NCBI GenBank assembly: GCA_050953725.1
Contig: JBMNNB010000003.1
Span: forward strand, 310,001-374,000
Reading direction: 5' to 3'
DNA: 64,000 bases
Origin: DTU053 sp012520115
GTDB lineage: Bacteria; Bacillota; Clostridia; Oscillospirales; Acutalibacteraceae
Each line of letters starts with the position of its first letter. Position 1 is the stretch's first letter. Of this stretch, positions 1-8,200 are shown one piece after another. A program made the translations under genes and the position numbers. A model generated the notes under the pieces. The model saw only the letters and a list, made by a program, of their open reading frames with translations. It was not told where the DNA came from and did no database searches.

Positions 1-744
1 TCCTTTGTCATTGCCGTGGACTGCGCCGACAGCAAAATCTTAGGCGACTCGCCCGAAATGAGCTATAAGGAAAAGGTCGACCTTTGCATAGACCACCATC
101 CGTCGAACACGCTCTATGCAAAATACACCTGTCTTGACGAGAATGCGGCGGCCACGACGGAGATTATCCTGATGATTGCAAGGGAACTGGGCGCAGAGGT
201 CGATTCCCTTACCGCTACTGCTGTCTATATCGGTCTTTCCACAGACACGGGCTGCTTCCGCTATTCAAACACCACCGCAAGGACACTCAGAATGGCCGCA
301 GATATGGTGGATGCGGGCATTAATGCAGGTAGATTAAACAGGATTCTCTTTGAAACAAAATCTAAGTCATACGCCGCTCTTGAGGCTATGGCTCTTTCCA
401 CCATGAAGAAGTATTTTGCCGAGAAGTGCGCCATTATGTACATAACACTCGATATGTACGAGATAAGCGGTACTGATGAAACAGAAGTACATGCGCTCTC
501 TGCCCTGCCCCGCCAGATTGAGGGCGTGCTTGTGGGCGCTACAATTAAGGAGTCTGAGCCGGGCAGGTATAAGGTTTCAATTCGCACAAATCCTCCTGTA
601 AACGCCTCGGAGATATGTCAGATTTTCGGCGGCGGCGGTCACAAGAGGGCTGCCGGCTGCGAGATTCACGGTACTCTTGAGGAGGTCACCGAGCAGCTGC
701 TTAAAGCTATCGAGCCCTTTGTCAAGGATGTGGAGGCCGAGTGA
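1..744 (+). CDS. nrnA: DHH-family oligoribonuclease / pAp phosphatase NrnA (5' end outside window)
   Basis: The frame is open from base 1 and ends at the TGA at 742-744, so the N-terminus lies outside the window. The family degrades 2-5 nt RNAs and removes the 3'-phosphate of pAp in the cytoplasm, using Mn2+. Visible DHH motifs are VDCAD, the name-giving CIDHHPSN, and GLSTDTGCFRY, whose Asp binds metal. The C-terminal DHHA1 domain carries the substrate-binding FGGGGHKRAAGCE loop. The stop overlaps the truB start (GTGA). The order nrnA-truB-ribF is the usual tail of the nusA-infB-rbfA translation operon in Firmicutes, so rbfA is expected just upstream; that is inference. Confidence 0.9.
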   Translation, partial: SFVIAVDCADSKILGDSPEMSYKEKVDLCIDHHPSNTLYAKYTCLDENAAATTEIILMIARELGAEVDSLTATAVYIGLSTDTGCFRYSNTTARTLRMAADMVDAGINAGRLNRILFETKSKSYAALEAMALSTMKKYFAEKCAIMYITLDMYEISGTDETEVHALSALPRQIEGVLVGATIKESEPGRYKVSIRTNPPVNASEICQIFGGGGHKRAAGCEIHGTLEEVTEQLLKAIEPFVKDVEAE

Positions 745-1640
745 CAGGCTTTGTGATATTAGACAAGCCCGAGGGCTTATCCTCTTTTCAGGCGTCACGG
801 GCTTTAAGACGGATATATAACGAAAAAAAGATTGGCCATACAGGCACCCTTGACCCTATGGCGACCGGCGTTCTGCCCGTCGCTCTCGGCAGTGCGACAC
901 GCTTTATTCCCTTCATCCCCGATGAGGATAAGGAGTATATCGCACGCTTTAAATTAGGTATAAGAACCGATACGCTTGATATTACGGGCACCGTTATTGA
1001 TGAAAGCGATGTGAATGTATCGGCCTTTGATGTTGAAAATGCACTTGGCAGCTTCAGGGGGAAGCTTATGCAGGTTCCGCCCATGTACTCCGCCCTCTCA
1101 AAGGACGGAGTAAAATTATATAAGCTGGCAAGGCAGGGTCAGACAGTCGAGAGGGAGGCAAGAGAAATAAATATATACTCCCTTGAGCTGACTTGTGTTT
1201 TGGAATATAATGAATATGAAATCCGTGTGGCCTGCTCTAAGGGTACCTATATCAGAAGCCTGATTGACGATATAGGCGTTGCCCTCAACACCTATGCGGT
1301 GATGACGAAGCTGCGCCGCACTAAGTCTAACGGATTTGACATAAAGAATGCTGTTTCCCTTGACAGTCTTTCGGAAATGCCCTTTGAAAAGGCCGCCGAA
1401 AGAATAATAAACATTGACGCAGCTCTCTCTGCCTATCCTGAGATTTCGGTTTCCGAAGCTCAGGCGAAGAGATTCTTAAACGGCGGGGAGTTGAGCCTTG
1501 ACAGGCTTAAACCTATCGAAGCTGCCGACGGTCTTTACAGGGTTTACTCTGAGGACGGGCGCTTTCTGGGCGTCGGTGAAATTCAAAGGGAGCTTTTCTC
1601 ACTGTTTCCGAAGCGGGTGATGAACGCTGATGATAAATAA
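741..1640 (+). CDS. truB: tRNA pseudouridine(55) synthase TruB
   Basis: This enzyme isomerises U55 to pseudouridine in the T-loop of tRNAs. The N-terminal ILDKPEGLSSF block is followed by GHTGTLDPMATGVLP, whose Asp38 is the expected catalytic aspartate. The core also has YIRSLIDDIG, a TruB-typical stretch. At 299 aa the length is normal, with a small C-terminal PUA-like part. The start is GTG at 741, overlapping the nrnA stop by four bases, which implies translational coupling. The 3' end overlaps ribF by 11 bases. All three genes appear co-transcribed from upstream of the window. Confidence 0.95.
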   Translation: MTGFVILDKPEGLSSFQASRALRRIYNEKKIGHTGTLDPMATGVLPVALGSATRFIPFIPDEDKEYIARFKLGIRTDTLDITGTVIDESDVNVSAFDVENALGSFRGKLMQVPPMYSALSKDGVKLYKLARQGQTVEREAREINIYSLELTCVLEYNEYEIRVACSKGTYIRSLIDDIGVALNTYAVMTKLRRTKSNGFDIKNAVSLDSLSEMPFEKAAERIINIDAALSAYPEISVSEAQAKRFLNGGELSLDRLKPIEAADGLYRVYSEDGRFLGVGEIQRELFSLFPKRVMNADDK

Positions 1641-2529
1641 GGCTTACTTTCAAAAGACGGCGGTTGCCCTCGGCTCCTTTGACGGGCTTCACAGGGGACA
1701 TATGGCCGTTATTGAAAAGGCTGTAAAACAACAGAATAAGGGGCTTTTGCCCGTTGCGGTGGTCTTTAAGGAGCATCCGCAGATGTACTTAAACGGCAGC
1801 GCTCCGCCCCTGATTTTTTCGGGGGAGGTCAAGGAGAGGGCCTTTAAAAATGCAGGCATAAGCCTTTATGAGCTTGATTTCGGCAGCATTAAGAATCTCA
1901 GCCCCGAGGAGTTTTTCGAGACTGTGCTGATTTCAGAGCTTAATGCGGGCTTTATTTCCTGCGGCTACAACTACCGCTTCGGCAAGGGCGGCACGGGCGA
2001 TACCGCTCTGTTAAAGGCACTTTGCGAAGCAAAAGGCGTTGAGCTTTTTATTGCGCCGAGAATTGAGTACGGCGGCGAGGCCATAAGCTCCACAAGAATC
2101 AGGAAGGCCATACTCGACGGTGATATAGAGGCAGCAAATATCATGCTCGGCAGGTTTTTCTCTTACTGCGAAAAGGTCGTGGACGGCGACAGAATAGGCA
2201 GAAAGCTCGGCACCCCGACCATAAATCAGTACTTCCCCGAAAATCATATCATCCCGAAGTACGGGGTCTATATATCCAAGGTATTCGTCGACGGCAAGTA
2301 CAAGAGAGCGGTCACGAACATAGGCCTGCGCCCCACCCTTGAAATCGAGGTACCCCGCAGCGAGACCTGCATTATCGATTATTCCGGCAATCTGTACGGG
2401 CAGAATATCGAGGTCTGCCTGCTGTCGTACCTGCGCCCGGAGCGGAAATTCGACAGCTTGGAGGGCTTGAAGGCGCAGATAAGAAGCGACATAGAAAAGG
2501 CAAGAGCCTTTAAGGAGCCGAGGCTGTAA
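1630..2529 (+). CDS. ribF: bifunctional riboflavin kinase / FAD synthetase RibF
   Basis: It converts riboflavin to FMN and then to FAD with ATP. The N-terminal nucleotidyltransferase domain (about residues 10-150) shows ALGSFDGLHRGH, the HIGH-like ATP motif, and ISSTRIRKAI near its end. The C-terminal kinase domain (about residues 175-299) carries VVDGDRIGRKLGTPTIN, the flavokinase GxPTxN-type loop. The length of 299 aa fits bacterial RibF. The ATG at 1630 lies inside the end of truB. No riboswitch is visible here, consistent with constitutive expression from the translation operon. Confidence 0.95.
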   Translation: MINKAYFQKTAVALGSFDGLHRGHMAVIEKAVKQQNKGLLPVAVVFKEHPQMYLNGSAPPLIFSGEVKERAFKNAGISLYELDFGSIKNLSPEEFFETVLISELNAGFISCGYNYRFGKGGTGDTALLKALCEAKGVELFIAPRIEYGGEAISSTRIRKAILDGDIEAANIMLGRFFSYCEKVVDGDRIGRKLGTPTINQYFPENHIIPKYGVYISKVFVDGKYKRAVTNIGLRPTLEIEVPRSETCIIDYSGNLYGQNIEVCLLSYLRPERKFDSLEGLKAQIRSDIEKARAFKEPRL

Positions 2530-2555
2530 AGGAAAAATAAAAAACGGAGAGAAGT

Positions 2556-3314
2556 ATGAAGAAATTTGTATCTTGGAATGTAAACGGTCTGCGAGCCGTC
2601 ATGGGCAAGGGCTTTCCGGAAATATTCAACAGCTTTGATGCGGACGCCTTCTGCCTTCAGGAGATAAAGCTTCAGGAGGGTCAGATTCAGCTGGATTTGC
2701 CCGGCTACTATCAGTTCTGGAACTATGCCGAGAAGAAGGGCTATTCGGGCACGGCTATTTTTACCCGCCATGAGCCGCTTTCCTGCGCTTTGGGCATAGG
2801 TGTTCCCGAACTTGATACCGAGGGACGGGTCATAACCCTCGAATACCCCGAATATTATCTGATAACGGTCTATACTCCGAACGCTAAGGAGGACCTCTCT
2901 CGGCTCGAATACAGGGTCATCTGGGAGGACGCCTTCAGGGAGTATCTTCTGGGACTTAAGAACAACAAGCCTGTCATAGTCTGCGGCGACCTTAATGTGG
3001 CACATGAGGAAATCGACTTAAAGCATCCTAAGGCCAACCGAGGCAAGGCGGGCTTTACCGACGAGGAGAGGGCGAAGTTCACAGAGCTGCTCGAAGCGGG
3101 CTTTACGGATACCTTCAGGCACTTTTATCCTGACCTTGAGGGCGCATATTCCTGGTGGTCGTACCGCTTCAACGCCCGACAGAACAACGCAGGCTGGCGT
3201 ATAGACTATTTTGTCACCTCAAAGGAGCTTGACGACAGGTTATGTGATGCGGCGATTCATGCGGACATTTACGGCTCTGACCACTGTCCCGTTTCTCTGA
3301 TTATTAAAGACTGA
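2556..3314 (+). CDS. exodeoxyribonuclease III / AP endonuclease (ExoA/XthA family)
   Basis: This is a cytoplasmic Mg2+-dependent base-excision repair enzyme that cuts abasic sites and trims 3' ends. Family motifs are complete: VSWNVNGLRA at the N-terminus, CLQEIKLQ with the metal-binding Glu, GDLNVAHEEIDL with the catalytic Asp and Asn, WRIDYFV, and GSDHCPVSL with the terminal catalytic Asp-His. The length of 252 aa is standard. It starts 26 bases after ribF behind a GGAGAG ribosome site and ends 22 bases before the next gene, so it may be read from the same transcript. Confidence 0.94.
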   Translation: MKKFVSWNVNGLRAVMGKGFPEIFNSFDADAFCLQEIKLQEGQIQLDLPGYYQFWNYAEKKGYSGTAIFTRHEPLSCALGIGVPELDTEGRVITLEYPEYYLITVYTPNAKEDLSRLEYRVIWEDAFREYLLGLKNNKPVIVCGDLNVAHEEIDLKHPKANRGKAGFTDEERAKFTELLEAGFTDTFRHFYPDLEGAYSWWSYRFNARQNNAGWRIDYFVTSKELDDRLCDAAIHADIYGSDHCPVSLIIKD

Positions 3315-3336
3315 TTGCGGCGGAAGGATTGATATT

Positions 3337-4047
3337 ATGACGGTTATCTGGTTTTTGTGCTTTGCTCTTTATCTGATTGCTCTGCTCCCTGCTTCACTCT
3401 ACATGAAGATACTCACGAAGCAGGGTAAAATAGAAAAAAGAAACGCCATCGTAAGAAAGATGGCGAGAAAACTGGTTCTCAGAATGAGCCGTCTTGCGGG
3501 CGTGAAGTATGACATTCAGGGTCTTGAGAACGTGCCGAAAGAGGGCAACGCAATTTATATAGCGAATCATCAGGGCATCTTTGATATAGCGGTTATGATG
3601 CTCATTCCAAGGGAGGTCTGCGGCTTTCTTGTAAAGAAGGAGGCGGAGAAAATCCCCCTTGCAAGGAAATGGCTATTATATGTGGGCTGCATTTTCGTGG
3701 ACAGGGAAAAGCCCCGTGACGCAGTAGAGGCACTTAACATAGCCGAGGAGAGGGTGAAAAACGGCGAGAGCATGGTTATCTTCCCCGAAGGCACAAGGTC
3801 TAAGACGGGCGAAATCGGCGAGTTTAAGAACGGCGCCTTCAGAATAGCCAAAAACACGGGCGTGCAGGTAATTCCCGTCGCAATCGAAGGCACATATAAG
3901 GTCTGGGAGCAAAAGCACAAAATCTCCAAGGCCACCGTGAAGGCAAGAGTCCTGCCGCCGATTCAGACCGAGGGCATGACAAGAGAGGAATATAAGGCCA
4001 TAGGCGAAAGGGTAAGACAGCTCATTGTTGAGGCAAAGCCCGAATAA
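3337..4047 (+). CDS. plsC: 1-acyl-sn-glycerol-3-phosphate acyltransferase (PlsC family)
   Basis: It probably acylates lysophosphatidic acid to phosphatidic acid at the inner membrane face during phospholipid synthesis. A hydrophobic N-terminal anchor (about residues 2-22) precedes the LPLAT domain. The HX4D catalytic motif is ANHQGIFD (His78, Asp83), and the phosphate-binding motif is FPEGTRSKTG near residue 150. The protein is 236 aa, normal for the family. The start ATG follows a weak GGAAGGA site. It is the last gene of this + strand run and is followed by a strong terminator. Specificity among LPLAT members cannot be settled by eye. Confidence 0.88.
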   Translation: MTVIWFLCFALYLIALLPASLYMKILTKQGKIEKRNAIVRKMARKLVLRMSRLAGVKYDIQGLENVPKEGNAIYIANHQGIFDIAVMMLIPREVCGFLVKKEAEKIPLARKWLLYVGCIFVDREKPRDAVEALNIAEERVKNGESMVIFPEGTRSKTGEIGEFKNGAFRIAKNTGVQVIPVAIEGTYKVWEQKHKISKATVKARVLPPIQTEGMTREEYKAIGERVRQLIVEAKPE

Positions 4048-4055
4048 GATAAATA

Positions 4056-4090
4056 AAAAAAGGCAGGTGCAAACCTGCCCTTTATTTTTC
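4056..4090. terminator. bidirectional rho-independent terminator
   Basis: A GGCAGGT/ACCTGCC stem (4062-4068 with 4073-4079) has a 4-base GCAA loop. An A-run on its left and a T-run on its right let it end both the plsC transcript (+) and the convergent Rrf2 gene (-). Confidence 0.9.
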
Positions 4091-4097
4091 CGTATTA

Positions 4098-4508
4098 TCA
4101 GTTATTTTCGTAATTCTCAACAACGCTCATAATGCTTGAATTAAACTTCTCGTCAAGGTATTTCTGAATATCCTCGTAGAATGCGTGGAAGACACAGGTC
4201 TCTACCGCATTACGGCTGCAGAAGCTGTCCGGCTCAAGGCAGCGGTTTAAGACGACATTGTCATCCATTGCTTCAAACACAATCTTGAAGTTTATGTCCT
4301 CAGGCTTCAGGGCGAGATAGCAGCCGCCGGAAAAGCCTCTTTCGGTATCGATAATACCCGCATACTTCAGCTTTTTAAGTACCTTCATTAAGTAGTTTCT
4401 CGAAATTCCGAGTTCATTGGCGAGTACTGCCGTTGATACGGCGCCCGGTGTTGTCATCAGCCTTGATACGATTCTCAGAGCATAGTCCGTTGACAAGTTT
4501 AACTGCAT
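4098..4508 (-). CDS. Rrf2-family transcriptional regulator
   Basis: This is a small DNA-binding regulator (136 aa from this start) of the Rrf2/IscR/NsrR type. The N-terminal winged helix reads MQLNLSTDYALRIV, with the typical VLANELGISRNYLMKVLKKL recognition segment. Three cysteines in a CX6CX7C pattern (RCLEPDSFC then ETC) follow, at the position where IscR and NsrR bind an Fe-S cluster. The spacing differs slightly from those proteins, so a redox or NO sensor is plausible but unproven. The ATG at 4508 is preferred over the in-frame start at 4544 because a GGAAGGA site lies just upstream. It is monocistronic, with no obvious target gene nearby. Confidence 0.88.
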   Translation of the reverse strand: MQLNLSTDYALRIVSRLMTTPGAVSTAVLANELGISRNYLMKVLKKLKYAGIIDTERGFSGGCYLALKPEDINFKIVFEAMDDNVVLNRCLEPDSFCSRNAVETCVFHAFYEDIQKYLDEKFNSSIMSVVENYENN

Positions 4509-4529
4509 TATACATTTCCTTCCGTTTTG

Positions 4530-4552
4530 CCGAACAATATTCAATTATTCGG
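4530..4552. promoter_or_regulatory. imperfect dyad upstream of the Rrf2 gene
   Basis: CCGAACAATA and TATTCGG form an imperfect inverted repeat 22-44 bases before the regulator start. Rrf2 proteins often repress their own gene through AT-rich dyads, so this could be an operator. The assignment rests on position and symmetry only. Confidence 0.35.
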
Positions 4553-5270
4553 TTTTATTGTGCCTTGCGGCATTCGCAGATAAAACCCGACGACTGCAAA
4601 CACATGCTGTCATCAATTTCGTGAGATATTATACATTAAAGCTTGCAAAAAATATGTGCCAAAGTCACCTTTTGGTCGAATTTATTATCTGGACTCACAC
4701 CCTCTTGCATTTAATGGACAATTTCTTGAATATTCTTGCATTTGGATTTATAAATATTAATTACTCTTTTCGGGCAGAAAAGTTAAATTCTTCTATTTAA
4801 CAGGCAAAAGTGAGCGACGGAAAAGATGCGAGGCTACCGGTTGATTTGCAGCTGTCTTCATATATCCCCTTACCGAATTTTACTGATTTTATGAGACGTG
4901 AGAAGATTAATTCCCCAAGAAAATATTATATATGACTTAAAAAATTTGTCAATATGTCGGTTTTATTACCAAAAAGCACCGTTAGTGATATTCTATTATA
5001 AATCAGCCCGAAAACCGAGCGGCAGCATGTGATTTGGCATGTTAAAGTTACTGAAACTTAATAAAACTCAGATTTTTCCAAAAAATACACAATAAAATGC
5101 AAAATCTGGTAAGAAAAAAATGTGTCTTTATCTTTTGGCGATGAGTTCCGGAATCAGCGACATGTCAAAACAGATTGCATAAATATACTCTGCCCTGCAT
5201 TTTTCTCAGAAGCGTTTGAAATCGGCAGGCTTAATGCAAATCTCCGCCGTGTCAGGAACTAATAGCGCAC
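4553..5270. other. about 720-base non-coding stretch
   Basis: This AT-rich region lies between the Rrf2 gene and the biotin-protein terminator. The short open frames in it lack ribosome sites and resemble no protein I know. I see no tRNA, riboswitch signature or repeat. It may hold the Rrf2 promoter on its left edge and otherwise looks empty. Confidence 0.5.
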
Positions 5271-5299
5271 AAAAAAGGATATCCGTCAGGATATCCTTT
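5271..5299 (-). terminator. rho-independent terminator of the decarboxylase operon
   Basis: The perfect 11-bp stem AAAGGATATCC/GGATATCCTTT has a GTCA loop. It is followed on the minus strand by a T-run (A-run at 5271-5276), just after the biotin-carrier gene. Confidence 0.9.
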
Positions 5300-5316
5300 G
5301 TATTCGTATTATTTAT

Positions 5317-5721
5317 TTATGCAATAACGCAAAGGCCCTGGCCGGAGGATACGCTTGCGCCCTCGTTTACAAGCACCTGTGCGACTGTGCCTGCCTTCGG
5401 GGAGACGATTTCGTTCTCCATCTTCATGGCTTCGAGTATGAACAGCACATCGCCCTCTTTGACCGCCGTGCCTGCGGGGGCGACAATTTTAACGATTGTG
5501 CCGGGCATCGGGGCGGGCAGTGTTTCGCCGCCTGCTGCCGGAGCTGCGGGAGCTGCTGCGGGAGCCGGTGCTGCGGCGGGTGCGGCGGCAGGAGCTGCGG
5601 GCGCTGCTGCCGGTGCGGGGGAGGCGGCTGCGGGGGCGTCGCTGACTCCCACGACCTCTGCGGTTTTCTCTGTTACTTCCACTTCATATACTTTCCCGTT
5701 AAGGGTTACTCTGTATTTCAT
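5317..5721 (-). CDS. biotin carrier protein subunit of a decarboxylase/carboxylase
   Basis: This 134-aa protein has a short N-terminal beta segment (MKYRVTLNGKVYEVEV), an extended Ala/Pro-rich flexible linker (about residues 28-60), and a C-terminal biotinyl domain. The biotin attachment motif is EAMKMEN, with Lys100 about 35 residues from the C-terminus as expected. The biotin arm shuttles CO2 from the carboxyltransferase encoded two genes upstream. The ATG at 5721 follows an AAAGGA site and was preferred to an upstream in-frame start. The gene is third in the module and is followed by a strong terminator. Similar subunits serve oxaloacetate, methylmalonyl-CoA or glutaconyl-CoA decarboxylases, so the substrate depends on the alpha subunit. 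Confidence 0.9.
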   Translation of the reverse strand: MKYRVTLNGKVYEVEVTEKTAEVVGVSDAPAAASPAPAAAPAAPAAAPAAAPAPAAAPAAPAAGGETLPAPMPGTIVKIVAPAGTAVKEGDVLFILEAMKMENEIVSPKAGTVAQVLVNEGASVSSGQGLCVIA

Positions 5722-5830
5722 TATATTAGTCCTTTCCAAATAAAATATCGGGAAAAAGCTTGTATCGGATTTCTTGCCTTTAGTTTGACGGGTGGTGTAT
5801 GCAGCCGTCGAACAGGTTGCTGTATTTTGA

Positions 5831-6190
5831 TTAGAAAACTTCCTTAACTGATTTGAAAATCAGGCTTTCAATGGGCTTTCCGCTCTCGTGGGCTACTATC
5901 GCCATTACAACTGCCGCCGTTTCCTCGTCTACGCCGTTAAGCTCTACGGGAGGGGCTATCTGCTGCGGTGCCGGTGCTGCTGCGGGGGCTGCGTATGCGG
6001 CCGTGGGAACAGGTGCAGCCGGGTTTGCGGAAATCGATGAAGCAAGGTTTTCTAATGCCGAGGCTATTTTGTCGAGCTTGCCTGATACAAAAATAATTCC
6101 GACAAGCACTACAAGGGCAAAAAGTGCGGGAACAGCGAGGGCATTAATATCGATTGCGCCGATATCATTTGCTATGGTTAAAGGTGTCAT
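5831..6190 (-). CDS. OadG-like small membrane subunit (decarboxylase gamma/delta type)
   Basis: This 119-aa protein has one membrane segment (about residues 16-36, ALAVPALFALVVLVGIIFV), an Ala/Pro-rich linker (about 56-80), and a short C-terminal segment with EETAAVVMAIVAHESG. The architecture matches the gamma/delta subunit of Na+-pumping decarboxylases, which anchors the carboxyltransferase and stabilises the complex. AGGAGG precedes the ATG. It lies 14 bases downstream of the carboxyltransferase gene and about 110 bases before the biotin-carrier start. Sequence conservation in this family is low, so the call leans on context. Confidence 0.75.
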   Translation of the reverse strand: MTPLTIANDIGAIDINALAVPALFALVVLVGIIFVSGKLDKIASALENLASSISANPAAPVPTAAYAAPAAAPAPQQIAPPVELNGVDEETAAVVMAIVAHESGKPIESLIFKSVKEVF

Positions 6191-6204
6191 TATTGCTCCT
6201 CCTG

Positions 6205-7584
6205 TCAGTCAATTCTCTGAATCGAATATTCGTAATGTGCGCTTTCCTTAGCCTCTCTGTATTTAAAGAAGCTCTCCGCCTGCTGCGGGAAGGCTATATA
6301 TGAAAGCACGTCCTCGTCACTGCGGGCAATATCTCCGAGCTGAGCCTTTGTCTTTTCAAAAATCGGCTCGAGGGTGTCGGCGAATCTGCCTGTGAACATT
6401 GGCTCGTCGCCGAGCACCTTGCTTATCAGCTCCTCGGAAATCGGGCCGGGGGCCTTGCCGTATTCGCCCTTAATGTATGCCTTGATTTCCTTAGAAATGC
6501 TCTTATATCTTTCGCCGAGCAGCACATTTGTAGCCGCCTGAACGCCGACCATCTGGCTTAAAGGTGTGACAAGGGGCGGGTAGCCTAAATCCTCACGGAC
6601 CCTCGGAACCTCCTCAAGCACCGCACTGAACGAATCAAGGGCGTTCTGAGCCTTGAGCTGTGCCACAAGGTTAGAGAGCATGCCGCCGGGAACCTGATAA
6701 ATAAGTGCGTCTGTGTCTGTTGAAAGGACAATCGGGTTAAGAAGGCCGCTTTCCAGCTCCTTTTCCCTTACTTCCTTGAAGAAGTCATTTATTGTTTTAA
6801 GTATCGAAACATCAAGTCCCGTGTCGTAGCCTGCGACTCTGAGGGCGTATTCGAGGGTCTCCGTCGGGGGTTGAGAGGTGCCGCCGGACATGCTTGAAAT
6901 AGCCGTGTCGACCACATCTGCGCCCGCCTCGACTGCCTTCATTATGGAAAGAGAGCCGAGTCCTGTGGTGCTGTGGGTATGGAAGGCCACGGGCAGGTCC
7001 ACATTCTCCTTGATAGCCTTTACAAGGTCAAAGGCGTCCTGCGGAGCTATTATGCCCGCCATATCCTTTATGGCGATTGTGGCAACGCCCATATCCCTCA
7101 TTTCTTTAGCGAGCTTAACATAGGTCTCGAGGTTATGGATGGGACTTGTGGTATAGCATATTGCGCCGGAGGCGATTGCGCCGTTCTTTATGGTCTCATC
7201 GACTGCCGTTTCGATGTTCCTCAGGTCGTTGAGAGCGTCGAAGATTCTTATAATATCGATACCGTTCTCGACAGACTTCTTTACGAACATTCTGACCACA
7301 TCATCGGGATAGTGCTTGTAGCCCAGCAGGTTCTGGCCTCTGAGCAGCATCTGAAGCTTTGTATTCGGGCAGGCCTTCTTGATTCTGCGTAATCTCTCCC
7401 AAGGGTCCTCGTTAAGGTACCTCAGGCAAGAGTCAAAGGTCGCACCGCCCCAGCACTCCAATGAATAGTAGCCCGCCTTGTCGAGCTGTGAAAGTATGCC
7501 CTCAAACTGCTCGAAGGGCATGCGGGTGGCGATCAGGGACTGCTGTGCGTCCCTCAAGACGGTTTCGGTAAACTGAACTCGCAT
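6205..7584 (-). CDS. oadA: oxaloacetate decarboxylase alpha / pyruvate carboxylase subunit B-type carboxyltransferase
   Basis: This 459-aa carboxyltransferase lacks a fused biotin domain; the biotin carrier is encoded separately. The TIM-barrel domain shows FTETVLRDAQQSL (metal Asp), RGQNLLGYKHYPDD, IRIFDALND, TIAIKDMAG (the Lys position that is carbamylated in homologues) and AFHTHSTTGLG (metal His pair). A C-terminal conserved region follows, with PGGMLSNL and GYPPLVTPLSQ. The family transfers carboxyl groups between oxaloacetate/pyruvate and biotin. With the OadG-like and biotin subunits next door, a membrane-linked oxaloacetate decarboxylase is most likely. No beta (Na+ channel) subunit is present in the window. 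The ATG follows AGGAG. Confidence 0.87.
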   Translation of the reverse strand: MRVQFTETVLRDAQQSLIATRMPFEQFEGILSQLDKAGYYSLECWGGATFDSCLRYLNEDPWERLRRIKKACPNTKLQMLLRGQNLLGYKHYPDDVVRMFVKKSVENGIDIIRIFDALNDLRNIETAVDETIKNGAIASGAICYTTSPIHNLETYVKLAKEMRDMGVATIAIKDMAGIIAPQDAFDLVKAIKENVDLPVAFHTHSTTGLGSLSIMKAVEAGADVVDTAISSMSGGTSQPPTETLEYALRVAGYDTGLDVSILKTINDFFKEVREKELESGLLNPIVLSTDTDALIYQVPGGMLSNLVAQLKAQNALDSFSAVLEEVPRVREDLGYPPLVTPLSQMVGVQAATNVLLGERYKSISKEIKAYIKGEYGKAPGPISEELISKVLGDEPMFTGRFADTLEPIFEKTKAQLGDIARSDEDVLSYIAFPQQAESFFKYREAKESAHYEYSIQRID

Positions 7585-7873
7585 ATCGTTCTCCTGTTAG
7601 GACTGTAATCTAAGCGGATATTTGAAACAAATCAGATTTTAGATTATTTTGTCATTTTTGAACATTTCGAAAAATTATCCACCAAATCATCCCACAGTAT
7701 CATACCCTAAAAAATATTAAAATGCAATATTTTCATCTCATTATTGTTAATTTTTTGCCTATATCTTTATTTTTCTACCGAAATCAAATGAACAAATTGG
7801 CTTAAATTCAACTTGTTTAACGGGTAAATTCTGATTCTGAAAAAAGAAAAGCCGGCGGGCAGTTCGGGGCACA
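7585..7873. other. intergenic region upstream of the decarboxylase operon
   Basis: This AT-rich stretch must contain the minus-strand promoter of the operon. A TTGTTT/TACAGT pair with 17-base spacing is the best match but is weak. A small dyad, ATTTG-AAA-CAAAT, sits near 7624-7636. I see no open frame with a ribosome site. Confidence 0.4.
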
Positions 7874-7902
7874 TAAAAAGACCGCATCCTCTGATGCGGT
7901 CT
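7874..7902 (-). terminator. terminator of the rplU-prp-rpmA operon
   Basis: The 10-bp stem AGACCGCATC/GATGCGGTCT has a CTCT loop and is followed on the minus strand by a T-run. It lies just downstream of rpmA. Confidence 0.9.
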
Positions 7903-7921
7903 GAATGTTTAGCTTAATATC

Positions 7922-8200
7922 TTAGTTAGGATATACGCTGACCTTTTTGCGGGTCTTGTCAAGGCGCTCAAACTTAACCTTGCCGTCGATTAAGGCAAAG
8001 AGTGTATCGTCGGAGCCTCTGCCGACGTTATTGCCGGGATGAATATGTGTGCCTCTCTGGCGGATAATGATTGTGCCGGCATTAACGGTCTGGCCGTCGC
8101 CACGCTTAACGCCGAGACGCTTGGACTCGGAGTCACGGCCGTTCCTTGTGGAACCCATTCCCTTTTTATGTGCAAAAAGCTGAATATTTATCTTTAACAT
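7922..8200 (-). CDS. rpmA: 50S ribosomal protein L27 with cleavable N-terminus
   Basis: L27 reaches into the ribosomal peptidyl-transferase centre. This 92-aa form begins MLKINIQLFAHKKGMG. The Firmicute-type extension NIQLFA must be removed just before HKKG to give the mature N-terminus. The maturing protease Prp is encoded immediately upstream, overlapping by seven bases. The body has the usual GTIIIRQRGT and HPGNNVGRG segments. The operon order rplU-prp-rpmA is the conserved Firmicute arrangement. Confidence 0.96.
   Translation of the reverse strand: MLKINIQLFAHKKGMGSTRNGRDSESKRLGVKRGDGQTVNAGTIIIRQRGTHIHPGNNVGRGSDDTLFALIDGKVKFERLDKTRKKVSVYPN

Noticed and set aside
4433..4800. + strand open frames of 60-80 codons left of the decarboxylase operon
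   Set aside because: There is no ribosome site, the frames overlap the Rrf2 gene or AT-rich spacer, and the residue order is not protein-like.
5216..5743. Long + strand open frame opposite the biotin-carrier gene, Ala-rich
   Set aside because: It is the antisense shadow of the Ala/Pro-rich linker. It has no ribosome site, and the minus-strand gene has a clear biotin motif.
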